Shown in pieces: positions 1-8,841 of a stretch of 64,000 nt of DNA. Position numbers and translations under genes: made by a program. The notes below the pieces were generated by a model that saw only the letters and a list, made by a program, of their open reading frames with translations, ran no database searches and had not been told where the DNA came from. The first letter of the stretch is position 1. Each line of letters opens with the position of its first letter. The DNA comes from Candidatus Neomarinimicrobiota bacterium. GTDB taxonomy: Bacteria > Fidelibacterota > Marinisomatia > Marinisomatales > TCS55. Location of the stretch: assembly GCA_018651745.1 (NCBI GenBank), contig JABIDL010000028.1:12079-76078 (forward strand). The letters run 5' to 3'.

Positions 1-617
1 GATTTCCGTTTTTTCCAAAGAAATGCAAATATCAAAAAACCAATAATCGTTTCGTACATTTGAGTAGGATGAACCGTCAAATTTCCCGGAGCCCATCCTG
101 AAATATCGACCCAAGGATAATAGTTTTCAAAACTGAATGTTGTTGTTGCAGGAATTCCATTTGGAAAATGCATCGCCCACGGAAGTCGGCTTGGAATCCC
201 ATAATCGTCGCCAACAAGAAAACACCCAACACGGCCAATCGCATATCCAAGAATCATCATAGGTGCAGCAACATCTGCAAATTCTAGCCAATTCAATTTA
301 TGCTTTCTAAAAACAAGCGTAACACCAAGGATTCCGCCCATGAGTCCACCTAAAAACACAAGTCCGGAACCACTAAAAATCATTCCAAAAGGATCTTCAA
401 TAACTCGACTATAATTTTCAATTAGATAATAGATTTTTGAACCCAAAATTCCGCCAATAGCAGATGCCATAATAATGTTGGACGCCAGTTCTGAATTATG
501 CCCAAGACGTTTCAAATCTTTTGCTAAAAGGAAATAGCAAGAATAAAACGCTACAACGAGCATGAACCCGTATGAATAAATCTTGATAGGGCCAATTTCA
601 AATAATACGGGAATCAT
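1..617 (-). CDS. lgt: Prolipoprotein diacylglyceryl transferase, C-terminus cut by window edge
   Basis: Lgt is an inner-membrane enzyme that moves a diacylglyceryl group from phosphatidylglycerol to the lipobox cysteine of prelipoproteins. The reading frame stays open from an ATG at 617 to the left edge, giving 205 codons. It encodes several membrane segments and the family core: a glycine-rich SGLVFLGGLMGG stretch followed by GYAIGRVGCFLVGDDYG and later HPTQMYE. About 60 or more C-terminal residues lie outside the window. The ATG directly abuts the TAA of the upstream gene, so translation is probably coupled. Substrates are plentiful nearby: LptE, the SPOR protein and a BudA-like protein all carry lipoboxes. 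Confidence 0.96.
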   Translation of the reverse strand, partial: MIPVLFEIGPIKIYSYGFMLVVAFYSCYFLLAKDLKRLGHNSELASNIIMASAIGGILGSKIYYLIENYSRVIEDPFGMIFSGSGLVFLGGLMGGILGVTLVFRKHKLNWLEFADVAAPMMILGYAIGRVGCFLVGDDYGIPSRLPWAMHFPNGIPATTTFSFENYYPWVDISGWAPGNLTVHPTQMYETIIGFLIFAFLWKKRK

Positions 618-1451
618 TTATTGTTCCTTTCCGCATTTCGCGCAAAATTTATCGTTCGGCTGAACACCTGAACCGCATGATGTGCAAAACGCCTTTCCTT
701 CGCCATGTTCTTCCCTTTTACGCTGTTGGGTAAACAATAAACCAATTATAATCGCCAATGCGCCTAAAACGGTTAGAGGCTGCCACGTTGGAAGTGTATG
801 GCGCTGGATCGCACCCATCGACTTCGACCGATTAGGTTTTTCTCTATTTGTGTTTGTATTATTGGTATTAAGCATCGATTTTAGAAGATCAATTGTCGTT
901 TCTCCTGAAGTATTTTGATACGAAACGACTATGGATTTGTTCGCACCGGGCTTTACATCTTTTACATGAAATCGATGAAACGTCAATCCGTGTGTATCCT
1001 GAAAAACTTCTGCACCTTTTTCCGATAAAGTAAATAACTCTGCAACCATAGGTTCTTGAATTAATATGTGTGCATCAGCAACGATTGCATCTATTTCCAG
1101 AATAACATCAAATGAAACAGAATGTCCTTTTCGCTCTACTGAATAAAAGTAGAAAATTCGGACAGAAACATTCGATTCGGGAATTACAATTTGACTTTCT
1201 CCATCAAAGGAATGGATTGCTAATAATATCGGTTCGCTCTCATCAGATTGACCTACCATAAACGCCGAGTCGGCATTGGATGGTATGACCATTGAAAATT
1301 CCGGAAACGATTGTCCCTCTAATGGTTCTACCTGAATCTCAACCATGACACCGGGAAAATAATATTCCGGATACACGGCAACATCAAATCTGCTGAAATC
1401 ATTCCCGAATGCAAATATTGGGATAATGAGAAGTAAAAAACGTTTTTTCAT
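618..1451 (-). CDS. Exported membrane-anchored protein with C-terminal zinc ribbon, function unknown
   Basis: I do not recognise a named family. The 277-residue product starts with a signal peptide (lysines 2-3, hydrophobic core to about residue 16). A beta-rich, presumably periplasmic region of about 170 residues follows, then a polar Asn/Thr/Arg-rich linker near residues 195-215 and one membrane helix at about 226-246. The tail is a short zinc ribbon with CxxC pairs at residues 256/259 and 270/273. By topology the ribbon should face the cytoplasm. The stop codon touches the lgt start, so the two genes are probably co-expressed. Confidence 0.8.
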   Translation of the reverse strand: MKKRFLLLIIPIFAFGNDFSRFDVAVYPEYYFPGVMVEIQVEPLEGQSFPEFSMVIPSNADSAFMVGQSDESEPILLAIHSFDGESQIVIPESNVSVRIFYFYSVERKGHSVSFDVILEIDAIVADAHILIQEPMVAELFTLSEKGAEVFQDTHGLTFHRFHVKDVKPGANKSIVVSYQNTSGETTIDLLKSMLNTNNTNTNREKPNRSKSMGAIQRHTLPTWQPLTVLGALAIIIGLLFTQQRKREEHGEGKAFCTSCGSGVQPNDKFCAKCGKEQ

Positions 1452-1498
1452 TGTTCCATCCTTATTGGTTATTTAGACGTTAATCCTCTTCTAAAGTT

Positions 1499-2236
1499 TC
1501 ATGAACGAGTTGCAACCTGGAAAAGGACAATCAGGTCGTAAATTGTATGGGTGTAAGCTGCAACACCAAATCCGCGAAAAACATATAATGTTCCTAGAAA
1601 TATTCCTGCAGAAAACCGAATTAAAAATAAGGCTAATGTAGGCGTATCTCCAAATTCTCCAACAAAATGAAATGCTGAAAACAATGCAGATGCTAGAATT
1701 ATGGCACCTACACGACTCGTTGATCGTTTCCATTGAAAAATAAATCCAAGGACGGCGACAAAAATGCTTATCAAAATGACTCGAAAAACAAATTCTTCAT
1801 AGATTCCCGCTCCGATGGCAAGAACACCCTGCTGAACCAATTGGCCAAGGACAGGCGACATGAGCAACAGTGGAGTAAAAGACATAACCAAAAACAGGAT
1901 ACATCCCCACATAACGCTTTCCCCGAGCATTCTGAGAAGATACTCGCTTCTGACTGCTGTGGATGCCAATGCTTTTTTCTGTCGCATAAAGGCTGCCATA
2001 AATCCAATTAAAAATGCTCCGCTAAACCCATACATTCCGTACATGCCAAGCGATCCCAATACTTGCCGCATAAGTACGTCGGCACCGTTTCTTAAAACCA
2101 TCAAATCATTTTTAGTTATAGCAAAAACACCGAGTTCATAGATCAAAAACAAGGGTAGCGTAAACACAAAACTGTAAAATGGTGTAGCGGTATCCTGCCA
2201 ATATGTGGTTTTCTGTCTAGCCACGAAGAACGCCAA
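1499..2236 (-). CDS. CPBP (CAAX/Abi-type) intramembrane metalloprotease
   Basis: This is a 245-residue polytopic membrane protein of the CPBP glutamic/metalloprotease family, related to CAAX prenyl endopeptidase Rce1. The family motifs are all visible: EEFVFR (Glu147, Glu148, Arg152), FSAFH with His190, and a third motif with His230 and Asp234. The start used is TTG at 2236; a GTG four codons later (2224) is an alternative. Its natural substrate is unknown. In bacteria such proteins act in peptide processing, bacteriocin immunity or protein maturation. It lies between lepA and the zinc-ribbon gene on the same strand with a short gap each side. Confidence 0.85.
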   Translation of the reverse strand: MAFFVARQKTTYWQDTATPFYSFVFTLPLFLIYELGVFAITKNDLMVLRNGADVLMRQVLGSLGMYGMYGFSGAFLIGFMAAFMRQKKALASTAVRSEYLLRMLGESVMWGCILFLVMSFTPLLLMSPVLGQLVQQGVLAIGAGIYEEFVFRVILISIFVAVLGFIFQWKRSTSRVGAIILASALFSAFHFVGEFGDTPTLALFLIRFSAGIFLGTLYVFRGFGVAAYTHTIYDLIVLFQVATRS

Positions 2237-2258
2237 TTTTCTCTAAGGGTTTTATGTC

Positions 2259-2323
2259 AGCCACAGAGATCACAGAGTGTACTTTAAGTTTTTCAAAATC
2301 ATTTCTCTGTGTGCTCTGTCGCT
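2259..2323. repeat. Intergenic imperfect inverted repeat (19-bp arms)
   Basis: The arms are AGCCACAGAGATCACAGAG at 2259-2277 and, on the other strand, the related AGCGACAGAGCACACAGAG ending at 2323. They match at 16 of 19 positions and are separated by about 27 bases. The right arm stops just short of the lepA stop codon. Both arms share the sub-motif CACAGAG. The layout resembles a small palindromic mobile repeat (a MITE or REP-like unit) or a structured 3' end for lepA mRNA. No transposase is nearby. Confidence 0.5.
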
Positions 2324-2325
2324 CA

Positions 2326-4128
2326 TCAATTTTTATCCAATTGCAGTACAGCAAGAAGGGCTTCCTGCGGAATTTCAACTTTGCCAATTTTTTTCATCCG
2401 CTTTTTCCCTGCTTTTTGTTTTTCCCACAATTTCCGCTTCCGTGTAATATCGCCGCCATAACACTTGGCTGTTACATTTTTTTTAAGCGCTTTTACGGTA
2501 GCGCGTGAAATAATCCGTGTACCAATAGAAGCCTGAATTGCTACTTCAAACATTTGCCTGGGAATCAGTTCTTTTAATTTTGAACAAAGAGCAACCCCTC
2601 GTTGGTAGGCTTCGTCTGAGTGAATAATAGTGGACAGCGCATCTACGGGATCACCCGCGAGAAGAATATCCAATTTCTGAAGCGTTCCTGGACGAAAATC
2701 CTGCAGCGTGTAATCCAGCGATGCGTACCCGCGGGAAGCCGATTTCAGCTTATCGTAAAAATCAAAAATGATTTCACCCAAAGGAAGATCATAATGCAAC
2801 TGCGCCTTGTCCGGAGTAAGATAATCAGTATTCTTATAAATCCCCCGTTTAGATTGGCATAGTTTCATAAGTCCGCCAATGTATTCTTTGGGAGTTACAA
2901 TTTCGGCAGATACGAAGGGCTCATTTATTTTATCAATTTCTCCGGAAGATGGCATTTTTGCGGGAGTGTCAACTTCCAATTCTGTTCCATCGCGAAGATT
3001 GAGCTTATACTTTACATTAGGCGTTGTTGTTACCAGTGTCAGATTAAATTCTCTTTCGAGTCGTTCTTGAATAATTTCCATATGCAGAAGTCCGAGAAAT
3101 CCGCAGCGGAATCCGAATCCCATAGCTTCACTTGTTTCCGGATCAAAAATGAGCGATGCATCATTTAGCTTAAGTTTTTCAAGTGCTTGCCGAAGCTGTT
3201 CATAATCATCTGCATCCGCCGGATACATTCCCGAAAAAACCATCGGTTTCATTTCTTCATATCCCGGCAATGGCTCGGATGCGGGATTTTCTTTGGTGGT
3301 AAGAGTATCACCGGGAAGGACATGATTCACATCTCTTATATTTCCAACCACATAACCAACATCCCCGGATTTAATCTCGGCAGATTTGATTCGATTCATG
3401 ATAAAATGACCGACTTCGCTAATGTCGTATTCTCTGTCGTGTGCAAAAAATCTAGCACGGTTTCCTGGTTTTAATACGCCATCCATTACTCGAACATACG
3501 CGATGGCACCCTGGTAATTATCATAGGTGGAATCAAAAATGAGGGCACGCGCCGGCGCATTTTCATTTTCTTTTGGAGCTGGTATCTGATCCACCACGGC
3601 ACTCAAAAGCGCATCAATTCCTGAACCATCTTTCGCACTGGTGTGAATTATTTCCTCTGGTTTGCACCCAATGAGTTCCACAATTTGCCCGGTTACGTCT
3701 TCTATCCGAGCGCTGGGAAGATCTATCTTGTTTATGACGGGAATAATTACCAGGTCGTGTTCAATTGCCAAATACGCATTGCTTACAGTTTGCGCTTCTA
3801 CACCTTGTGACGAATCCACCAATAGCAGCGCACCCTCGCACGCGGCAAGGCTTCGGCTGACTTCGTATGAAAAATCCACGTGGCCTGGCGTATCAATAAG
3901 ATTAATAATATATTCGGTGCCGTCACCATGTTTGTAATGCATTTGAATCGGATGACTTTTGATGGTAATACCGCGCTCGCGCTCTAGGTCCATCGAATCC
4001 AACACTTGTGCTTTCATGTCCTTTTTGCGGAGCGTGTGGGTGACTTCTAATAGTCTATCCGCAAGCGTAGACTTGCCGTGATCAATGTGGGCGATGATGC
4101 AGAAATTTCGTATGTGGGTGGTTGACAT
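2326..4128 (-). CDS. lepA: Elongation factor 4 (LepA), ribosomal back-translocase GTPase
   Basis: LepA is a translational GTPase that binds stalled or mis-translocated ribosomes and aids 30S biogenesis. The 600-residue length is normal for the family. The N-terminal G domain shows the P-loop AHIDHGKST near residues 13-21, the switch II motif DTPGH and the NKID specificity motif. The C-terminal LepA-specific domain ends with the lysine-rich KRKLWEKQKAGKKRMKKIG region typical of EF4. The ATG at 4128 gives the canonical N-terminus. I see no clear Shine-Dalgarno site upstream. Confidence 0.98.
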   Translation of the reverse strand: MSTTHIRNFCIIAHIDHGKSTLADRLLEVTHTLRKKDMKAQVLDSMDLERERGITIKSHPIQMHYKHGDGTEYIINLIDTPGHVDFSYEVSRSLAACEGALLLVDSSQGVEAQTVSNAYLAIEHDLVIIPVINKIDLPSARIEDVTGQIVELIGCKPEEIIHTSAKDGSGIDALLSAVVDQIPAPKENENAPARALIFDSTYDNYQGAIAYVRVMDGVLKPGNRARFFAHDREYDISEVGHFIMNRIKSAEIKSGDVGYVVGNIRDVNHVLPGDTLTTKENPASEPLPGYEEMKPMVFSGMYPADADDYEQLRQALEKLKLNDASLIFDPETSEAMGFGFRCGFLGLLHMEIIQERLEREFNLTLVTTTPNVKYKLNLRDGTELEVDTPAKMPSSGEIDKINEPFVSAEIVTPKEYIGGLMKLCQSKRGIYKNTDYLTPDKAQLHYDLPLGEIIFDFYDKLKSASRGYASLDYTLQDFRPGTLQKLDILLAGDPVDALSTIIHSDEAYQRGVALCSKLKELIPRQMFEVAIQASIGTRIISRATVKALKKNVTAKCYGGDITRKRKLWEKQKAGKKRMKKIGKVEIPQEALLAVLQLDKN

Positions 4129-4160
4129 GACTTTATTAATATTTTCGAGGTAAAATCAGT

Positions 4161-4601
4161 TCAGGGTTTATATTTTTTCTGAGCTTTTAACAAAAGAAAA
4201 TTGCCTTTTTTTCGTTCGCCGTCCTGTGCCAGTGATACAATTCGAATAGCTTCCGTTAGTGGAATTCTTACATTGTCTGAATTGGCATAAAGTGCATCTA
4301 GCGAACCGGTAATTAGTGACAAGTTACCTCCAACTTCGGTAGATAAAAATTCATCGATAATTTGGTAATAGCGTTCAATGTAATACGGTTCAATAAATGA
4401 CGGATCTCCGGTATATTGCTTTTTAACTTCAAAATCGTGAAGAGTTTGCAACCGAGAGGTCATCGCATAAGCGCCATTTACAAAGGTCAGTTTTTCTTCC
4501 TGACTTAGAGATTGCCAATAATCCGCCGGGGTTTTTCCCTGCCCAATAAGAGAACCCGTACATACAGAAAAAATAGCCATGATTAATACAAATTGTTTCA
4601 C
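4161..4601 (-). CDS. Small exported protein of unknown function
   Basis: The 146-residue product has a signal peptide (lysine 2, hydrophobic core, likely cleavage near residue 21 after SLIGQ). The mature part is mostly helical by composition. I recognise no domain. The start codon is GTG at 4601, one base after the nadE TGA stop, so it is probably translated from the nadE message. The mature protein is rich in Tyr, Leu and charged residues, with no cysteine. A periplasmic role is inferred only from the signal peptide. Confidence 0.7.
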   Translation of the reverse strand: MKQFVLIMAIFSVCTGSLIGQGKTPADYWQSLSQEEKLTFVNGAYAMTSRLQTLHDFEVKKQYTGDPSFIEPYYIERYYQIIDEFLSTEVGGNLSLITGSLDALYANSDNVRIPLTEAIRIVSLAQDGERKKGNFLLLKAQKKYKP

Positions 4602-4602
4602 A

Positions 4603-6207
4603 TCAGTCTCCCTTAAAATGATTTACAATAGGAATGCGTCGTCCCATCCCGAATGCTTTTCGCGTAACTCTTAAACCTGTAGCCGCTTGCCGTCGTTTAT
4701 ACTCATTTATGCGGATTCGATTTGCCAGATCATTCACCAAATCAGCGTCAGCTCCATCATTAATTAGCGAAGATGGACTTTGTCTTTCTTCTACTAGGGC
4801 ATCTACTAACGGACTGACAATTTCATAATTAAACGGATCTTCCTGTCCCGGCGCTAATTCTGCAGATGGTGTTTTGGTAATACATCGATTTGGAATTCGC
4901 TCAGAATCGCGATTCACCCAATTGGAAAGGGCGTACACATCAGATTTGGACAAATCAGAAATAACAGAAAGTCCGCCGCTCATATCTCCGTAGAGCGTGC
5001 AATAGCCGAGCGCAAGTTCAGTTTTATTTCCCGTGGAAAGACACAGCCAGCCAAATTTATTTGACATTGCCATCAGGATGTTTCCCCGAGCACGTGCCTG
5101 TATATTTTCTTCGGTAACATTGGGTTTTTGTCCGATAAACACAGATTTCAATGAATTCTCATACGTATCCACAAGTTCGTTGATCGGAATTGTTTCAAAA
5201 TTGATGTTCAGATTTTCTGCAAGCGCCTTCGCGTCAACGAGACTATGATCGCTCGAGTATTTGGATGGCATAGCAACACCGTGGACTTGGTCTGCGCCGA
5301 GCGCATCTGCAGCAATACAGGCTACCAGACTGGAATCAATTCCTCCGCTGAGGCCAATCACCGCTTCCGAATGGTTAGTTTTCCTGAAATAATCTTTCAC
5401 ACCGAGGACAAGTGCAGAATACATTTCTTCCTCGCGCTGCATGGAATGCGTGTGTGCTGGATTAAGATTATCGGTATCTACCAATACCAAGTCTTCAGAA
5501 AATGCTTTTCCGCAAGCAATCACAACGCCGGCTGCATTCATCGCCAGAGACGATCCGTCAAAAATGAGCTCATCTTGTGCGCCGACCATATTACAGTACA
5601 CAAATGGAAGTTCTGTTTCATTCACTTTTTTGGAAATGAGATTGCGACGATTTGCAGACTTTCCTTCCCTGTAGGGAGAAGCGGAAATATTAATAATCAT
5701 TTCAGCGTCAGAATTTTTGAGTTCACTAGAAACTTTGCATGTGTAATCCTCATCCCAAAGGTCTTCACAGATCTGAATTCCGATTTTTATCAATTTTTCT
5801 TTTAGAGTAATTTGAAAAATCCCAGGCTTCGTTCCGGCAGTAAAGTAGCGATCTTCATCAAATACATCATACGTTGGTAATAGAATTTTGTCGTAAGAAT
5901 CCACTATTTCCCCATTGCTGCACAGGGCGGCGCTGTTGTAAAGATTGCCATTCTCTCTTCTCACATAGCCGATTATCATCGGGACAGTCGTTTTTAAAAC
6001 AATAGAATTAAGTGTTTCGAGATTCTTCTCGATAAAAGAATCCCAATACAGCAAATCCTGAGGTGGATAACCCGTAATTGCTAATTCCGGGAAAACGACA
6101 AGATCAGCATCCTGACCGACTGCATTATTGTAAACATCCAGCATCTTTTCTTCATTGAAAGAAAAAGCACCGAGCGTTGGATTGATTTGGCAGAGGGCAA
6201 TTTTCAT
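4603..6207 (-). CDS. nadE: Glutamine-dependent NAD+ synthetase
   Basis: This enzyme makes NAD+ from deamido-NAD+ using ammonia released from glutamine. The N-terminal nitrilase-like amidase carries the catalytic triad context: Glu in FPELAITGYPP, Lys in YDKILLP and Cys in IQICEDLWD. The C-terminal synthetase has the PP-loop LSGGIDSS. The start chosen is ATG at 6207 (534 residues), because MKIALCQINPT is the usual N-terminus. The open frame runs 39 codons further upstream into the acylphosphatase gene, but that extension has no family resemblance. A GAGAGG element precedes the chosen ATG. Confidence 0.96.
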   Translation of the reverse strand: MKIALCQINPTLGAFSFNEEKMLDVYNNAVGQDADLVVFPELAITGYPPQDLLYWDSFIEKNLETLNSIVLKTTVPMIIGYVRRENGNLYNSAALCSNGEIVDSYDKILLPTYDVFDEDRYFTAGTKPGIFQITLKEKLIKIGIQICEDLWDEDYTCKVSSELKNSDAEMIINISASPYREGKSANRRNLISKKVNETELPFVYCNMVGAQDELIFDGSSLAMNAAGVVIACGKAFSEDLVLVDTDNLNPAHTHSMQREEEMYSALVLGVKDYFRKTNHSEAVIGLSGGIDSSLVACIAADALGADQVHGVAMPSKYSSDHSLVDAKALAENLNINFETIPINELVDTYENSLKSVFIGQKPNVTEENIQARARGNILMAMSNKFGWLCLSTGNKTELALGYCTLYGDMSGGLSVISDLSKSDVYALSNWVNRDSERIPNRCITKTPSAELAPGQEDPFNYEIVSPLVDALVEERQSPSSLINDGADADLVNDLANRIRINEYKRRQAATGLRVTRKAFGMGRRIPIVNHFKGD

Positions 6208-6229
6208 TGTATTATTTTTTATTTTCCTC

Positions 6230-6529
6230 TCACCTTCGAATTTCAAAATCCCTGAAGCGGTGCTCATACGGAAGCCACTCCACTTGAACTTCATCGACAT
6301 CCGCTCCACGCGGTCCCGTTTCAACTTCCTTTATTAAAGATTCGATATCCATTTTTTTGCCTTCCGCTTCAATTAAAACAGTGCCATCTTTTAAGTTTTT
6401 TGCGTACCCAGCCAATCTAAAATCCTGAGCCCATTGAACGGTAAACCATCGGAATCCGACTTGCTGCACTTTACCGCTGACTCCAAGCTTCGCTCCGGCG
6501 TTTTCTGGCTTATGAATATCGAAGTCCAC
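6230..6529 (-). CDS. acyP: Acylphosphatase
   Basis: Acylphosphatases hydrolyse acyl-phosphates such as 1,3-bisphosphoglycerate and carbamoyl phosphate. The signature GKVQQVGFRWF is present, with the catalytic Arg, and KNLKDGTV carries the catalytic Asn. I place the start at a GTG at 6529 that shares one base with the TAG stop of the upstream gene. This gives 99 residues, close to the usual 90. A longer open frame exists, but its extra residues merely run antiparallel to the neighbouring coding frame. The arrangement suggests translational coupling in the asnS-LOG-acyP-nadE run. Confidence 0.88.
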   Translation of the reverse strand: MDFDIHKPENAGAKLGVSGKVQQVGFRWFTVQWAQDFRLAGYAKNLKDGTVLIEAEGKKMDIESLIKEVETGPRGADVDEVQVEWLPYEHRFRDFEIRR

Positions 6530-6984
6530 TAAATGTGTTCCTTTATTTGTTTTATCACATCTGAAGGCGAATCTGCGTGATTTACTTTTGGAATATCCCA
6601 AGTGTGAAAACCGATTACAGGTTTCTCGAGTTGCAAAGCGTAAGCAATTTCGGACAAAGTTCCGTATTCACCTGAAATCGCTACAGCAATATCACAATTG
6701 TAAGCCAACATCAGATTTCGATAAATGCCGAGACCAGTCGTAATCGGAAGAGAAATAAATTCATTCGCCTCTTCGAGAGAACCATCTTTTAATATTCCTA
6801 CGCAGGTTCCTCCGCCTTCATTCACACCTTTGGCAATGGCTTCCATCACGCCTGAACCTCCGCCACAAAAAACGAGATATCCTTCTTCCGCCATACTTTT
6901 TCCAAGCTCAACAGTTTGGCTGTACACCTCATCGGTAATGTTGCGACCGCCGAAAACAGAAACTCTTGTTGTAAAATTCTTCAC
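6529..6984 (-). CDS. LOG-like/TIGR00725-type Rossmann nucleotide-binding protein
   Basis: This 151-residue protein belongs to the lysine-decarboxylase-like (LOG) superfamily. It shows the phosphate-binding pattern [14 protein letters not shown], the GILKDG stretch and the [13 protein letters not shown] segment that resembles the PGGxGTxxE motif, with the Glu kept and GG replaced. It may bind or hydrolyse a nucleotide or nucleotide-derived cofactor; the true substrate is unknown. The start is GTG at 6984, overlapping the asnS TGA stop as GTGA. A longer in-frame start is open but reads through the asnS C-terminus. Confidence 0.82.
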   Translation of the reverse strand: MKNFTTRVSVFGGRNITDEVYSQTVELGKSMAEEGYLVFCGGGSGVMEAIAKGVNEGGGTCVGILKDGSLEEANEFISLPITTGLGIYRNLMLAYNCDIAVAISGEYGTLSEIAYALQLEKPVIGFHTWDIPKVNHADSPSDVIKQIKEHI

Positions 6985-8273
6985 GGTTCTAATCGTGAAA
7001 GTGTTCTTGGAAACGGAATGGTTTCTCGAATATGCTGAATTCCGGTTATCCACGCCACAGTTCGCTCAAGCCCAAGTCCAAATCCAGAATGCGGAACCGA
7101 ACCATATCTTCTTAAATCTAGGTACCATTTGAACTCATCCTCAGGAAGATCGTGTTTTTTGATACGTCTTTGCAAAGTTTCTAAATCATCTTCCCTCTGC
7201 CCTCCGCCAATTATTTCCCCGTAACCTTCCGGAGCAATCATATCCACACCAAGGGCAAGGTTATCATTTTCTGCATCGCGCTTCATGTAAAATGCCTTGG
7301 CTTCTTTTGGCCAGCGATGAATCATGACAGGACTTTCGAATTCGTTAGAAATAATGGTTTCATCTGTTCCGCCAAAATCGCTTCCATATTCAAAATCGAC
7401 ATCGTTTTTCTTCAAAATTTCGACTGCATCATCGTAAGTGATTCGCGGAAATGGTAAAGACACCGCCTTCAGTTTTGTAACATCCCGCTCCAATGTTTTC
7501 AGTTGTTCTTCACATCGGTCAAGACACCTTTCTAAAATAAAAGCAACCAGCCGCTCCGCCCATTCCATATTTTCATCAAGATCACAAAAGGCTATCTCAG
7601 GTTCAATCATCCAAAATTCTGTGAGATGACGGCGTGTCTTGGATTTTTCCGCTCGAAATGTTGGACCAAAACAATATATTTTACCAAATGCCATTGCAGC
7701 CGCTTCGCCGTATAATTGTCCACTTTGCGTTAAATAAGCGGTTCGGTCAAAATATTCCACATTAAACAAATTGGATGTTCCTTCGCAGGCGTTTGCCGTA
7801 AATATGGGGGTATCAATCAGCGTAAATCCGTTTTCCTCAAAAAAGTCTCTGCAAGCTTTAATAATTTGATTTCGAATTCCCAATATGGCGTGTTGCTTTT
7901 TGGATCGAAGCCACAAATGCCGGTGATCCATCAAAAAAGCTGTACCGTGTTCTTTGGGAGAAATAGGATATTCCTCTGCAATTTGATGCGTTTTAATGTC
8001 TTTGACAGTAAGCTCAAATCCTCCAACAGACCTATCATCTTTCCGCACTGTCCCCGTTACAGAAAGGGATGATTCCTGCGTCAGAGTTGGTTCAATGTTA
8101 AACACCTCTTCCGAAACTTCACTTTTAACGACGACGCACTGCGTCATTCCTGTTCCGTCACGAAGCATCAAAAACCAAATTTTCCCACTGGATCTTTTGG
8201 AATAAACCCACCCATGAAAAGTGACGTCTTGCCCTTCAAATTCTGCTATGTTTGCTATGTATTTATGTTTCAT
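6981..8273 (-). CDS. asnS: Asparaginyl-tRNA synthetase
   Basis: This class IIb synthetase charges tRNA-Asn. The 430 residues begin with an OB-fold anticodon-binding domain ([20 protein letters not shown]). The class II core follows, with motif 2 [16 protein letters not shown] and motif 3 [15 protein letters not shown]. The phrase EFWMIEPE and the C-terminal FPRTLSR support AsnRS over the related AspRS. Its presence suggests at least a direct route to Asn-tRNA. Its stop overlaps the start of the next gene. Seven bases separate its ATG from the lptE stop upstream. Confidence 0.95.
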   Translation of the reverse strand: MKHKYIANIAEFEGQDVTFHGWVYSKRSSGKIWFLMLRDGTGMTQCVVVKSEVSEEVFNIEPTLTQESSLSVTGTVRKDDRSVGGFELTVKDIKTHQIAEEYPISPKEHGTAFLMDHRHLWLRSKKQHAILGIRNQIIKACRDFFEENGFTLIDTPIFTANACEGTSNLFNVEYFDRTAYLTQSGQLYGEAAAMAFGKIYCFGPTFRAEKSKTRRHLTEFWMIEPEIAFCDLDENMEWAERLVAFILERCLDRCEEQLKTLERDVTKLKAVSLPFPRITYDDAVEILKKNDVDFEYGSDFGGTDETIISNEFESPVMIHRWPKEAKAFYMKRDAENDNLALGVDMIAPEGYGEIIGGGQREDDLETLQRRIKKHDLPEDEFKWYLDLRRYGSVPHSGFGLGLERTVAWITGIQHIRETIPFPRTLSRLEP

Positions 8274-8280
8274 AATTCCT

Positions 8281-8841
8281 TTACCATGATGTCATTATTT
8301 CGTTAAGTATATCTTCCGCAATTTTTTTTACCGCAACATTAGTAGCGAATTCACGAGCATCGCCAAATTCATCATCATCTTCATCATCAGTTAAACCGTC
8401 ACCATCATTGTCAATACCGTCGGTACTAATATCTCCGCTTAATCCGTATGCGCCAAAACTGGAAAAATTCTTCTCAAATAGTGTTTTATCTTCATTTACA
8501 TCAAACCATTCAACTTTCAAATTAACCGTAAATCGGTATTCCGTAACTGCTTCTTCTTTCGTGTAAGTGTAAGGCGCATCTTTTATGCTAATAATAGTCC
8601 CACGCAAGATGGAATCTGCATCATTTCCATCTTGAACTCGAAGAATGTTTTCTTCTGTGAATTTTTCAACCAGATTATCTGTCACTGCTTCCGCCATTCC
8701 AAATTCTGAAGTCTGATTTTCTACGAGCGGAATGGCGATGCTTTTTATGTGAGGCGGAATAGAACCTGCCATCGAGTAAAACATGCATCCTGGGACTAAC
8801 AAAACGGAAAGAATGAAGATGTAAATTGTTCTAATCACCAT
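8281..8841 (-). CDS. lptE: LptE-family outer-membrane LPS assembly lipoprotein with Asp-rich loop
   Basis: LptE plugs the LptD barrel and helps insert lipopolysaccharide in the outer membrane. The predicted product has 186 residues with a lipobox (LLVPGC, Cys19) after a short signal. The LptE-like pattern follows: [17 protein letters not shown], then a long stretch ending in a helix. The start is ATG at 8841, inside the 3' end of the sigma-54 activator gene (11-base overlap); an earlier ATG exists but would spoil the signal peptide. Unusually, residues 144-157 form an Asp-rich loop ([14 protein letters not shown]) that looks like a thrombospondin-type-3 or EF-hand calcium site. Confidence 0.88.
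   Translation of the reverse strand: MVIRTIYIFILSVLLVPGCMFYSMAGSIPPHIKSIAIPLVENQTSEFGMAEAVTDNLVEKFTEENILRVQDGNDADSILRGTIISIKDAPYTYTKEEAVTEYRFTVNLKVEWFDVNEDKTLFEKNFSSFGAYGLSGDISTDGIDNDGDGLTDDEDDDEFGDAREFATNVAVKKIAEDILNEIMTSW

Noticed and set aside
5245-5805. A 186-codon plus-strand open frame inside nadE
   Set aside because: It is antisense to a clearly conserved NAD synthetase gene, has no recognisable motif and no ribosome site.
6208-6324. A 39-codon N-terminal extension of nadE
   Set aside because: The extra residues overlap the acylphosphatase gene and do not resemble any NAD synthetase; the internal ATG gives the conserved start.
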